Source: Mesorhizobium sangaii
GTDB lineage: Bacteria; Pseudomonadota; Alphaproteobacteria; Rhizobiales; Rhizobiaceae
NCBI RefSeq assembly: GCF_014207355.1
Contig: NZ_JACHEF010000004.1
Span: 434,001-498,000, forward strand
DNA: 64,000 nucleotides
Direction of reading: 5' to 3'
Below, piece after piece: positions 44,846-53,980 of this stretch. The notes under the pieces were generated by a model. That model searched no databases and was not told where the DNA came from. It saw nothing but the letters and a program-made list of their open reading frames with translations. Numbering within the stretch: the first letter of the stretch is position 1; each line of letters starts with the position of its first letter. The translations under genes were made by a program, and so were the position numbers.

Positions 44846-46624
44846 TCACTTCTTACGATGCCAGTTCGCGATATTCCACGTTTCGGCATCCCAAGGCGTG
44901 GGATCGTAGCCGACAATATCGTTACCCAAGCCTGAAACATACGCCCACTCGACCAGCGGAACGACCGCGGCGTCGCTGATCAACAGATCGTTCATCGCAA
45001 CAAAGAGTCCGCGGCGTTTCTCCGGGTCGACCTCGGTCGCCGACGCCTGGAACAGCGCATCATAGTCAGCGTTGCAATAGCGGGCCCAATTCGACCCCGA
45101 CCAGTTGTTCTGCTTCTGGGCTGCTTCGGCGCAGGTCCAACCGACCATGTAGCTGCCAGGGTCAGGGCTCTTGCCTCCATAGGCAAATTCCTCGATGTCG
45201 GAATAAAAATGTCGCCTGGTGTTGGTATTATCCGGGGTCGATCCCAGGAAAATGCTGGAGTCGATCAACTTGCTTTCCATCCGAACTCCAATCGCGGCGA
45301 GGTCACCCTTGATAATTTCCTGGGTTGCCTCGCGCACCGTGTTCAGACTCGTCTGAAACGCCAACGTTAGCGAGACACCACCCTTGTCGCGAATGGTGTC
45401 GCCGTCGCTGTCCCGCCAGCCAGCCTCGTCGAGCAACGCGCGAGCCTTGTCCAGATTGAATTCCCATTTCGTATTTTGCGAAACGAAGGGGGCCGGCGCC
45501 ACCAGGAGGTTAGCCGAGGGGCGGCCGGTTCTACCGTAAAGCTCGGCAATTTTCTGGCGGTCGATCGCGGCGGCCAGGGCCTGCCGAACACGCCTGTCAG
45601 TCAAGATCAGATGAGGGAACTGCGTGCTCGAGCGTTCACCATCGGCCGTCTCCCTGCCGGGATCGGTGAAGTTGAGCATGACGCGCTCAACATAGGACCC
45701 CCAGTACAGGACGACCTTCCCGACGCCTTTAGTTTCAAGCCTTTCTAGATCGGCCTCGCCCACCTGGAGGTTCCAAGCGTAGTCGACGATCCCTTCGCTC
45801 AACACGGCATTGGCCGCGGTTCTGGCGTCGCCTCCGCCTTGCAGCGTCACCTCCTTGAATTCCAGGCCGTCACGATCGCGATATTCCGGGTTTGGCTCGA
45901 AGATAATCTTGACCGTGTTGACGACATCTTCGCCAATGAGCAGAACATCCTCCGTGCGGAATTCCTTGAGTCGGTAAGGGCCCGTACCTACCGGCGCCAG
46001 GTTGACTGGAGCGTCGGCGGCGTTCTTGTTGTTGTATGGAGCAAATACGTGTTCCGGGATAATCATCCCCTGCACGCCGACAAAGGGAAGTGACCATGCG
46101 GGATTGACGTTCTTGAACGTGACCTTCACCGTCAGGTCGTCAAGCGCTTCGACCTTCTCGACCGACTTGTACGAGCCGGCGCTCGACGAACCTACGTCCT
46201 TGTCGACGATATAGGCGTAAGTGAACAGGACATCCTTCGCCGTGAAGGGTACGCCGTCGGACCATTTGACATCCGGCCTCAGCTTCCACGTCACCGACCT
46301 ACCGTCGGGAGCGACCTGCCCATTCTCGATCGACGGAATCTCGGCGGCCAGAAAGGGAACCAGGTTGCCCCCGATATCAAAACTCGCCAGCGGCTCATAG
46401 ACTATGCGACTGGCAGTCTGATCCTTGATGCCGGGTGCCAAATGCGGGTTGAGGGTGCTTGGCGCTTGCCACAAAAACAATCTGAGCGTTTCGTTGCTCA
46501 ACTCCGCCGGCAGTGCATGTTGGGGGACATTGACAAGGAGAGCCGCGACTATCGCCAAGAACAACGGGCGTATCGAATTCAACGCGTGCGGCGACGCTAC
46601 CCGCCGCTGGGATACTTCTTGCAT
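44846..46624 (-). CDS. Solute-binding protein, family 5, no transporter partner
   Basis: ATG 46624 follows GGGAGGAG. A signal peptide (SIRPLFLAIVAALLVNVP) precedes a family 5 fold with LRPDVKWSDGVPFTAKDVL and PVGTGPYRLKEF. The mature protein is ~560 residues, long for the family. No permease or ATPase gene lies near; instead the membrane cyclase follows at once. It may therefore serve as a sensor subunit for the cyclase. A paralogue is divergent at 47401. Confidence 0.88.
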   Translation of the reverse strand: MQEVSQRRVASPHALNSIRPLFLAIVAALLVNVPQHALPAELSNETLRLFLWQAPSTLNPHLAPGIKDQTASRIVYEPLASFDIGGNLVPFLAAEIPSIENGQVAPDGRSVTWKLRPDVKWSDGVPFTAKDVLFTYAYIVDKDVGSSSAGSYKSVEKVEALDDLTVKVTFKNVNPAWSLPFVGVQGMIIPEHVFAPYNNKNAADAPVNLAPVGTGPYRLKEFRTEDVLLIGEDVVNTVKIIFEPNPEYRDRDGLEFKEVTLQGGGDARTAANAVLSEGIVDYAWNLQVGEADLERLETKGVGKVVLYWGSYVERVMLNFTDPGRETADGERSSTQFPHLILTDRRVRQALAAAIDRQKIAELYGRTGRPSANLLVAPAPFVSQNTKWEFNLDKARALLDEAGWRDSDGDTIRDKGGVSLTLAFQTSLNTVREATQEIIKGDLAAIGVRMESKLIDSSIFLGSTPDNTNTRRHFYSDIEEFAYGGKSPDPGSYMVGWTCAEAAQKQNNWSGSNWARYCNADYDALFQASATEVDPEKRRGLFVAMNDLLISDAAVVPLVEWAYVSGLGNDIVGYDPTPWDAETWNIANWHRKK

Positions 46625-47400
46625 TTGCTCCTCCCACCCTATTCCAGCCGCAGTTCTGAAGCCGCCTGCGGGCCCCTTCCTTACTCCACCACGGCGCAAG
46701 TTGATCCCAATGCGAGCTCTTGGCAACATCTATTGAGGCTGCACCTGAAGCCCACTCGAACGCGGTAGTTCGCCGGAGAAAGAGTGGCAGCTCTTAGCGC
46801 AACTGGGCCGTTTCAAAAGCCACGCTCGGCGCCCCCCGGAGCTGGCGTCTGTTGCGGTCCAGCAGCCGGGCATGCAGCGGCCCCCATTGCGCCAGCGGCC
46901 GATACTGCCTGTGCGCGCTATCCGGGCGATTAGCGGTCAGGGCGGATGGACTTTGATGTCGCCGTAGCATGCCCCAGTCGGGCGTTTCGCAAAGTGCTCC
47001 CCCAGCGAGCCTCTCCCCGTGGAGGACCAGACCTTCGGCGACGCGACGCTGTGAGAGGTGGGGGAGACGGCTAGCATCCGCTTTTGCGCCATGACGGTTT
47101 GCCGCTTAGCCTTCCTCTTGCGGATTGGCGCCTTCTTGAGCGTATAATGAGTCGACAGGGCTTCAGGGAGGGCGCGTCGGCGAAGTCACACGCTGTGCAA
47201 CCTGACAGAAAAGCAGGGGCCAGCGGAACACGGCGAAAAGCCGCCTTTCACCCAGGCGGCTCCAATACGCCCTTCTCGAACCTAGCGAGTGGGAAGGCGC
47301 ATGTGTCAATTGCAGCTGGTTGGGCCGGTCATCGGCGGACAACTCATGGGTTGTGGCGTGTGGTCCGGCTTGGTCGGGCCAGAGCAAGTGGAGGGAGAAT
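46625..47400. other. Divergent intergenic region between two solute-binding-protein genes
   Basis: No gene is supported in this 776-base span. TTGCGG and TATAAT are 19 bases apart around 47120-47147, a weak promoter candidate for the plus-strand gene. The part near 46800-46970 is GC-rich with no clear coding pattern. Confidence 0.4.
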
Positions 47401-49170
47401 ATGAAGCCGACGCTTTCTGTAGGTTCGATCGTGCGATCGAGCGTTCATCTGGTTTCCGCCGCCGCCCTTTTGATGGTGCTCGTCGCCTCAGCCGGCCCGG
47501 CGAGGTCGGACCAACTGGACAGGGATACACTGCGGCTCCTGTTGTGGCAGGCCCCGACGACTCTGAACCCACACTTTGCCGATGGGGGCAAGGACCAAAT
47601 ACCAAGTCGCATAAGTTATGAGCCGCTCGCGAGTTTCGACCGAAAAGGGAATCTTGTGCTGTTCCTGGCGGCCGAAGTACCGACCCTGGAGAATGGCGAG
47701 GTTGCGGTCGATGGCAAATCAGTTGTCTGGAAGCTGAAGCAAGGCGTCAAGTGGTCGGATGGTGAGCCGTTTACAGCGAAGGACGTGGTCTTCACCTACC
47801 GGTACATCACAAACCCCGATGTCGAGTCCACGAGCGGGGACAACTACAAGATTGTCGACAATGTCGAAGCGCTGGACGACTTGACGGTTAAGGTGACGTT
47901 CAAGCGATCAAACCCGGCCTGGGCGGTACCCTTTGTCGGCGTAAGAGGCATGATCTTGCCGGAACATGTCTTCGCTGCTTACAACAATTCGAATGCCGCC
48001 GCGGCTCCGGCGAACTTCGCACCTGTCGGCACGGGGCCCTACATCGCCAAGGAATTTCGGAAAGAGGACGTATTGGTGATAGGCGAGGATGTCGTCAACA
48101 CGATCAAGATCTTCTACGAGCCGAACCCGTTTTATCGCGACGCCGGAAAGCGTCATTTCAAGCGTGTAACTCTTCAGGGCGGCGGGGATGCAACTGTCGC
48201 CGCAAAGGCCGTCTTGCGCGACGGCGTCGTTGACTATTCATGGAACCTACAGGTGGACGACGAGACCTTGAAGGAGATGGAAGCCAAAGGGGTTGGAAAG
48301 GTCGTACCGCTGTTCGGCGCCTACGTCGAACGAATTGCGCTTAACTTCTCCGACCCCAACAAGGAAACCGCCGATGGCGAGCGTTCGAGCACGCAGTTCG
48401 CCAATCCATTCTTCAGCGACAAGCTCGTTCGGGAAGCGTTTGCTTATGCGGTAGATCGGGACAAGATCGCGGCACTTTATGGACGCACCGGTCAGCCAGC
48501 GAGCAATCTGCTCGTAGCGCCGACGCGCTACAGTTCCCAACACACCAGTTACAAGTTCGACCTGAGCAAGGCGGCGGAACTACTCGACGATGCCAGCTGG
48601 GTGGACAGCGACAAGAACGGGATTCGCGACAAGAACGGCATTGAACTCAGCGTCGTCTATCAAACCTCAGTAAATCCGGTCCGACAAGAGACGCAAGAGA
48701 TTGTGAGCCAAGCCCTCGAATCATTGGGCGTCCATGTCGAGAAGAAGACGATCGACAGCAGCGTATTCTTTAGCTCCACCAACGAAACGACCAACACCAG
48801 CCGACAGTTTTATGCCGACATGGAGGAATATGCTCACGGGAATAAAGTGCCGGACCCTGGCGCGGAGATGAGCGCGTGGATCTGCTCGGAGATCGCCCAG
48901 GTGAAGAACGGCTGGTCGAGCAAGAACATTAGCCGATATTGCAACGGCGCCTATGACGCGCTCTACGAGCGATCAACGATCGAAATGGACCCGCAAAAGC
49001 GGCAGGAGATTTTCATCGAGATGAACGATCTCCTAGTCCACGATTTCGCTATGATCCCGCTCGTCCACTGGGCCGACACCTCCGGAATTGCCCATGACAT
49101 AGGCGGATATGATCCCACGTCTTGGGATTCCGAGACTTGGAACATCGCCGATTGGTATCGCAAACTATGA
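47401..49170 (+). CDS. Solute-binding protein, family 5, paralogue of 44846-46624
   Basis: ATG 47401 follows GGAGGG. Signal peptide (VRSSVHLVSAAALLMVLVAS), then LKQGVKWSDGEPFTAKDVV, GTGPYIAKEF and a C-terminal SWDSETWNIADWYRKL that mirrors the divergent gene (PWDAETWNIANWHRKK). The two share order and length throughout. 589 residues, intact. No transporter genes accompany it. Confidence 0.9.
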   Translation: MKPTLSVGSIVRSSVHLVSAAALLMVLVASAGPARSDQLDRDTLRLLLWQAPTTLNPHFADGGKDQIPSRISYEPLASFDRKGNLVLFLAAEVPTLENGEVAVDGKSVVWKLKQGVKWSDGEPFTAKDVVFTYRYITNPDVESTSGDNYKIVDNVEALDDLTVKVTFKRSNPAWAVPFVGVRGMILPEHVFAAYNNSNAAAAPANFAPVGTGPYIAKEFRKEDVLVIGEDVVNTIKIFYEPNPFYRDAGKRHFKRVTLQGGGDATVAAKAVLRDGVVDYSWNLQVDDETLKEMEAKGVGKVVPLFGAYVERIALNFSDPNKETADGERSSTQFANPFFSDKLVREAFAYAVDRDKIAALYGRTGQPASNLLVAPTRYSSQHTSYKFDLSKAAELLDDASWVDSDKNGIRDKNGIELSVVYQTSVNPVRQETQEIVSQALESLGVHVEKKTIDSSVFFSSTNETTNTSRQFYADMEEYAHGNKVPDPGAEMSAWICSEIAQVKNGWSSKNISRYCNGAYDALYERSTIEMDPQKRQEIFIEMNDLLVHDFAMIPLVHWADTSGIAHDIGGYDPTSWDSETWNIADWYRKL

Positions 49171-49708
49171 AGCGCCTGGCCGGCTCTTCCTAGAGAATGA
49201 CCGCCTGCTACCTGGCTGCAAGGGATGCGTGAAAGAGAATTCGAAAATCGTGCGCTGTTGCGGAATCGTGCAGTGGCCCAGAGAGCGCCATGACCGTCCA
49301 GCCCAGCCCATCTAACCACCCGGGACCGAAGGTGTTTCTGCCTCGCCTACTATCTGGCGGGCGACACCTCGTGTCGGCTCAATATTGGCGGCAAGCCACC
49401 GCTCGGGTTCGGCATTCTCGTACCCCAAAGCCGAACGTTGGTGACGTCGCAGAGCAGGCAGCAATGCCTTCAGAACATCGGTGAGAGAAACCAAGCTCGC
49501 AGAAGAGCGTTGGGCGGACCACGCCAGGACGCTCTTCCGCGCTTTGATGGACCGTGAGCGTTGGCGGCACACGAGTGCCATGGTACCTCTTGGGTGCGGG
49601 CGGCTTTTAGGCCCAGGATCGACCTTTCGGCCAGTTCCCCGACACTGTCTTGGACCTTGGCCAGGTTCTTGTCTTCTAGTACATCGGCGATCCGCTTCAG
49701 CTGTTCGA
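49171..49708. other. Stretch without an assigned gene; coding-like minus-strand segment next to the CDF gene
   Basis: Between about 49500 and 49735 a minus-strand frame reads REQTERLIEQLKRIADVLED and KVQDSVGELAERSILGL, strongly coiled-coil in pattern, running on from the end of the CDF gene one frame away. It could be a C-terminal extension of the CDF protein separated by a slip near 49730, or a remnant. The rest is featureless. Confidence 0.4.
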
Positions 49709-51049
49709 TCAGCCGCTCCGTCTGCTCCCGTCTATCTTGAACGGCACTTCCTGCTGTCGGTCTTTGGCTACCAGGATCAGCTTCGCTTGAAACTCGTGAG
49801 GCTCAGCCGGGGCCACGGTGCTCTCAAGACGATGGTGATCGCCGGCGACAGATTGCAGGGGCAGCGTCTCCGGACCGCCGAAGCGGTCAATAATCACGGT
49901 GGCCGTCATCAAATCATCAGCATGTTGATCGACCGTGAGGCGCATTCGTTCCCCGGCAGGCGTGTCGACGATCTCCAAAGTCCCGGTAGCCAGATCGCAG
50001 GCAACCTTGAAGGGCTCCGGCGCGTGTTGTTCAGCATGCGCAGTTTCCGCGCGCCCTGCACCAGGACCGACTGAACTTTCCAGTCGAATATTCGCTTCCG
50101 CCAAGGCCGGCAGGTGTTCGAACAGTTCCGATTTAAGGGCTTCGGTCACACTCATGATCTCTGTGGCCGTCGCCGTGTTCGGCACGCTGATGGCAACGTC
50201 TGCATGCAGGCGGTGGCCGATCCAGCGCGCCTGCACACTACGAACCCGCTCGATGCCCTGCACATGCTCGGCAGCATGATGGATTTCATCAACGATGCCG
50301 GGCTCGACGCCATCGAGCATGCGCGTCAGCACCGCCTTCGAAGACTGCCAGACGATCGCGAAGATGGCCACTGTGATCAACAACCCGATGATCGGGTCAG
50401 CAAGAGGGAAGCCCAACCAGACACCGATGGCGCCCAGCACAACCGCCAGGCTGGTAAAGCCATCGGTGCGCGCATGGTAACCGTCGGCGATCAGCGCTGC
50501 GCTGTTGATCTCGCGGCCAACTCGGATACGGAACACCGCGACGAGTTCGTTGCCGATGAAGCCTATGAGGCCGGCGACGGCGACCCAGCCCAGAAATGCG
50601 ATCGGCCTGGGGTTTATCAGCCGGTCAATCGCCTCGTAGCCGGCAACGATGGCGCTGAACAGGATGATGAGAACAATGATGATCCCGGCCAGATCCTCGA
50701 CCCGACCGAGGCCGTAGGTAAAGGTCTTACTCGGTTTGCCGCGGGCCAGCATGAAGGCGATCCACAGCGGAATGGCGGTGACCGCGTCGCCGACATTGTG
50801 GATCGTGTCGGCCAGCAACGCCACGCTGCCCGAGATGAACACAACCACGAGCTGGAGGGCTGCGGTGATGACCAATATGACGAATGACCATTTGATCGCC
50901 CAGATACCCCGGTCGGTCGTCGCGATTGTCGGATCGATGACGCCGTGCGTGTGGCCATGGCCACCGGCATCACTATGATCGTGACCATGGCCGCCGAACC
51001 CTAGTGTCATCGGACCGAAGCCGAACCAGTCACGTACCTTGTCCAGCAT
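49709..51049 (-). CDS. dmeF: Cation diffusion facilitator, DmeF type (Ni/Co efflux)
   Basis: After ~20 residues comes a His-rich segment (GHGHDHSDAGGHGHTHG), then six membrane helices. The zinc-type binding-site residues are in order: DTIHNVGDA in helix two and DGYHARTDG in helix five (HxxxD in both, as in the family). The cytoplasmic C-terminal domain follows. A further ~110 residues with His form an unusual tail. ATG 51049 has GAGAAG before it; a GTG at 51061 overlapping the dmeR stop is an alternative. DmeF proteins export Co and Ni; the metal here is inferred from family and context. Confidence 0.82.
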   Translation of the reverse strand: MLDKVRDWFGFGPMTLGFGGHGHDHSDAGGHGHTHGVIDPTIATTDRGIWAIKWSFVILVITAALQLVVVFISGSVALLADTIHNVGDAVTAIPLWIAFMLARGKPSKTFTYGLGRVEDLAGIIIVLIILFSAIVAGYEAIDRLINPRPIAFLGWVAVAGLIGFIGNELVAVFRIRVGREINSAALIADGYHARTDGFTSLAVVLGAIGVWLGFPLADPIIGLLITVAIFAIVWQSSKAVLTRMLDGVEPGIVDEIHHAAEHVQGIERVRSVQARWIGHRLHADVAISVPNTATATEIMSVTEALKSELFEHLPALAEANIRLESSVGPGAGRAETAHAEQHAPEPFKVACDLATGTLEIVDTPAGERMRLTVDQHADDLMTATVIIDRFGGPETLPLQSVAGDHHRLESTVAPAEPHEFQAKLILVAKDRQQEVPFKIDGSRRSG

Positions 51050-51057
51050 GGCGCTTC

Positions 51058-51339
51058 TCACAGGTACTTCGTGATGTCTTTGAATTCGTCGATCGAGCGG
51101 CGCTGCTCGCGCGCCAGCGGCCCGACGACGTCTTCAAGGCAATGGTTGAGGTGATCCTGGATCAGCGTCTTCTTAGCCTGCGAGATGGCCTTCTCTACAG
51201 CATGAAGCTGCTGGGCGATGTCGAGGCAGGGCCGGCCCGCTTCGATCATTTCGATCACGCCCTTGAGATGGCCATCGGCCCGCTTCAGACGCTTGACGAT
51301 ATCAGGATGAGTTTCGTGGATGTGTGGCAGATCGCTCAT
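51058..51339 (-). CDS. dmeR: Metal-sensing repressor, CsoR/RcnR family (DmeR-like)
   Basis: The 93-residue protein is a three-helix bundle of the family: HPDIVKRLKRADGHLKGVIE, then Cys38, His63 and Cys67 (in DHLNHC). This C-H-C spacing is that of Cu sensor CsoR, whereas Ni/Co sensor RcnR uses His and Cys in other positions. The N-terminal HIHETH could add ligands. It would repress itself and the transporter gene through the palindrome upstream and release it with bound metal. Its end overlaps the transporter's alternative start. Confidence 0.8.
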   Translation of the reverse strand: MSDLPHIHETHPDIVKRLKRADGHLKGVIEMIEAGRPCLDIAQQLHAVEKAISQAKKTLIQDHLNHCLEDVVGPLAREQRRSIDEFKDITKYL

Positions 51340-51349
51340 AGCTTAATGC

Positions 51350-51368
51350 TATCCTCCTGGAGAGGATA
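51350..51368. promoter_or_regulatory. Palindrome upstream of the repressor gene, candidate operator
   Basis: TATCCTC and GAGGATA are perfect inverted arms around CTGGA, lying 11-29 bases upstream of the repressor's ATG (51339). Size, position and the run of C/G in the arms fit a binding site for the CsoR/RcnR-type repressor; not tested. Confidence 0.5.
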
Positions 51369-51590
51369 TCACAAGCCGCAAGGCGAACGTCGATGCGGGC
51401 TACTGTTCGTTAGGATTTTGGAGAATATTCGTCTCTCATGCCCTCTGAAGCCGGGAGGCTTCTATGTTTCTGCCATGCATCGAAGCCTTCCCGCGTGGCC
51501 GTCGGCAATGTCTGCTGTCAGGATTGGCAAAGCTGACCTCAACGGCCGACATAGGCGCATTGCTGCCATTCGCAACGCGGACAATGAGGA

Positions 51591-52018
51591 TCACCGTTGG
51601 GTTAAAACCAGACCTTCGCAGGCGCTGCGCCGTTGGCGCTCCCACTCAACGGGAAACCCGCGCACCAGCGGCTGCAATTGCATCGTCCGAGGCTGTCGCC
51701 CGTCGAGGATTGCCTCAACCAGGTCCGGCGCCAAGAGCGTCAGTCGAAGCATGTGGAGACGAACGACCGGTCGAGTTTCTGAGCCTCAGCGAGTTCGCTG
51801 ATCGTCGCGTGTTGCCCTGATTCCAGCTTATGTTGCCAGTGGAATGCCTGGACGAGGGCTCTCAGCAGCGTGTTGTCGATGCGCGGGCGCGACGGTGCCC
51901 AAGCCTCTGCTCCAGCCGGAGTGACGACAAGTTTGCGACCGCCACGCTTGCGGATCGCCATTGGAATGGAGACCGTTAGCAAACAACCATCGCGGCTGAT
52001 CTCGCGGTTGTTCTTCAT
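51591..52018 (-). pseudogene. Serine-recombinase partner protein with helix-turn-helix, frameshifted
   Basis: ATG 52018 lies 6 bases after the recombinase stop. KRGGRKLVVTPAGAEAWAP and NTLLRALVQAFHWQHKLESG, then HATISELAEAQKLDRSFVS (helix-turn-helix). Near 51752 a base is missing; the true continuation reads LRLTLLAPDLVEAILDG and MQLQPLVRGFPVEWERQ to TGA 51591. The protein is the usual companion of large rhizobial recombinases. A second remnant of this family's 3' end is at 34086. Confidence 0.7.
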
Positions 52019-52024
52019 GCTGCC

Positions 52025-53346
52025 CTATCCAAGGTTTGGTCGTTCCCAAAGCTCGGCGATGACGCTGGCTATGCCTTCGGTGCGAAGGCGGATGGTGATG
52101 CCGCCTACATCGACGTCGATGCGCTCGACCAGCAGCTGGATGATGCGCGCCTGCTCGGCGGGAAAGAGTTCCTCCCAAAGAGCATCGAACTGAACCAGGG
52201 CGTCGCGCACCTCGGTCTCGTTGATCTCGTCGCCGTCCTCGCGCGCGGTCGCCCAGGTCTTCACAATCATCTCTGGTGAGCGCAGCAGGACGCGGACCTG
52301 ATCGATCACTGCGGCCTCGATCTCGCCGGCAGGCAGGCGCCGTACCGAGCAGCTTTCCGGCCCGAGCTTCTGCACGCTGGTGGTGACGTAGTACCTGTAC
52401 AGCCGCCCCTTCTTGCGCGTGTGGGCCGGCGTCATGGCACAGCCGCTGGGAGCAAAGATCAGGCCTCTGAGCAATGCCGGCGTCTGCCTGCGGCAGTGCC
52501 CTGCCCGCTTGCGCGGTGGCTCTGCGATGATCGAGCGGACATTGTCCCAGAGATCCTGCGAGATGAGCGGCTGGTGCTCGCCGGGATAGCTCGTGCCCTT
52601 GTGCACGGCCTCGCCGATATACACCCGGTTGCTGAGCAGCTTGTAGAGAAGGCCTTTGTCGAACGACTTCCCATTCTTGCGCCTGAGGCCCTCCGCATTC
52701 AGGGTTCGTGCCAAAATGGTCGCGGAACCTATCTGCAGGAATCGTTCGAAGATCGAGCGGACAATGGCAGCCTCTTCATCCTGGATAAGCAGCTTCCGAT
52801 TCTCGACCCGGTAGCCGAATGGCACGTTGCCACCCATCCACATGCCCTTTCGCCTGGATGCAGCGAACTTGTCCCTGATGCGCTCTCCGATCACCTCGCG
52901 CTCGAACTGCGCGAAGGAAAGCAGGATGTTCAATGTCAGCCGGCCCATTGAGGTCGTGGTGCTGAATGACTGGGTAACCGAGACGAAGGTCACGTCGTTG
53001 GCGTCGAACACATCGACCAGCTTGGAAAAATCCATCAGCGAGCGAGACAGCCGGTCGATCTTGTAGACGACAACGACATCGACCAAACCGGCTTCGACAT
53101 CGCGCAGCAGCCGCTTCAGGCAGGGCCGCTCCAGCGTGGCGCCGGAGATGCCGCATCGTCGTATCGATCCGGCACCAGCACCCAGCCCTCGGACCGCTGG
53201 CTCGCTACATAGGCTTCGCAGGACTCGCGCTGGGCGTCCAACGAGTTGAACTCCATGTCGAGCCCCTCTTCCGAGGACTTGCGCGTATAAACCGCGCACC
53301 GGAGTTTTCGCACGATCGGCTTCGACGTCGGGGCCGCGGCTTTCAT
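52025..53346 (-). pseudogene. Large serine recombinase, one frameshift
   Basis: From ATG 53346 the product reads RCAVYTRKSSEEGLDMEFNS with the catalytic Ser of the resolvase domain, then at ~53155 a missing G (GATGCGG for GATGGCGG) moves the frame; the continuation GISGATLERPCLKRLL, YKIDRLSRSLMDF and FSTTTSMGRLTLNILLSFAQ completes the domain. A recombinase domain with NGKSFDKGLLYKLLSNRVY and a coiled, Cys-containing C-terminal part follow. About 440 residues, cuts attachment sites of an integrated element. Its start overlaps the DUF2924 stop. Confidence 0.82.
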
Positions 53347-53783
53347 CGGCCTGCTCCCTTCTGACTGCGCAGGCCAAAGAACAACCAGCCGTTCCATCGC
53401 GTGCCGGTGATCGCGCGAGCGATGGCCGAGAGCGATTTGTAGGGACGACCTTGATATTCGTAACTGTCGGCCAGGACCGTCGCGCAATGCTCGACGCCCT
53501 GCCATTCACGCATCAGCCTGGTGCCGGCGACAGGTCGGTTATCAGAGCGGGTGCCCCCCGAGCGGGGCTCCAGATCCTCGGCCAGTGCGGCCAGTCGCTT
53601 CAGCGTCTCCGGCTTCAGCCCGCCATAGGCGAGTTCCTGCACCCGGTAGGCCAGCCTGCTCTCCAGGAACTTGCGATTGTAGGGCGGCGGCTCCGCTGCA
53701 AACAGGTCGCGCCACATCCCCTTCAGGGCAACGATGTCCATGGTCCTAATCGCTGCCAGCCTGCCGATCACTGCGTCCGTCAT
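53343..53783 (-). CDS. DUF2924 protein
   Basis: The 146-residue product has LKGMWRDLFAAEPPPYNRKF, LESRLAYRVQELAYGGL and a C-terminal YRPYKSLSAIARAITGTRWN (written here as YQGRPYKSLSAIARAITG), hallmark DUF2924 elements with a DNA-binding flavour. In rhizobia such genes precede serine recombinases and are thought to serve as element regulators. Both ends overlap neighbours by four bases (ATGA). Confidence 0.82.
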   Translation of the reverse strand: MTDAVIGRLAAIRTMDIVALKGMWRDLFAAEPPPYNRKFLESRLAYRVQELAYGGLKPETLKRLAALAEDLEPRSGGTRSDNRPVAGTRLMREWQGVEHCATVLADSYEYQGRPYKSLSAIARAITGTRWNGWLFFGLRSQKGAGR

Positions 53784-53980
53784 GCCCCATTCTCCGCCGG
53801 TTCGAGTTCGACTGCATGACCGCTCTGGTTGGCGGTGAAGTCCACGAAACTATTCTCCCGCTCGCCAGATTGTCTGCTTGACTGTCGTGCTCGCAGACGC
53901 CTGACGCCGGCCGCCAGGATGGTGCCTAGTTCGGCCAGGCGCTCGGCCGCGGTAAGCCGGTCGGGCGAGATCGGATTCAT
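53780..53980 (-). CDS. Small protein of the element operon
   Basis: The 66-residue product begins MNPISPDRLTAAERLAELGT and is helical with a disordered acidic end. Proteins of this size and start commonly precede DUF2924 genes. Four-base overlaps join it to the primase end and the DUF2924 start. Confidence 0.65.
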   Translation of the reverse strand: MNPISPDRLTAAERLAELGTILAAGVRRLRARQSSRQSGERENSFVDFTANQSGHAVELEPAENGA

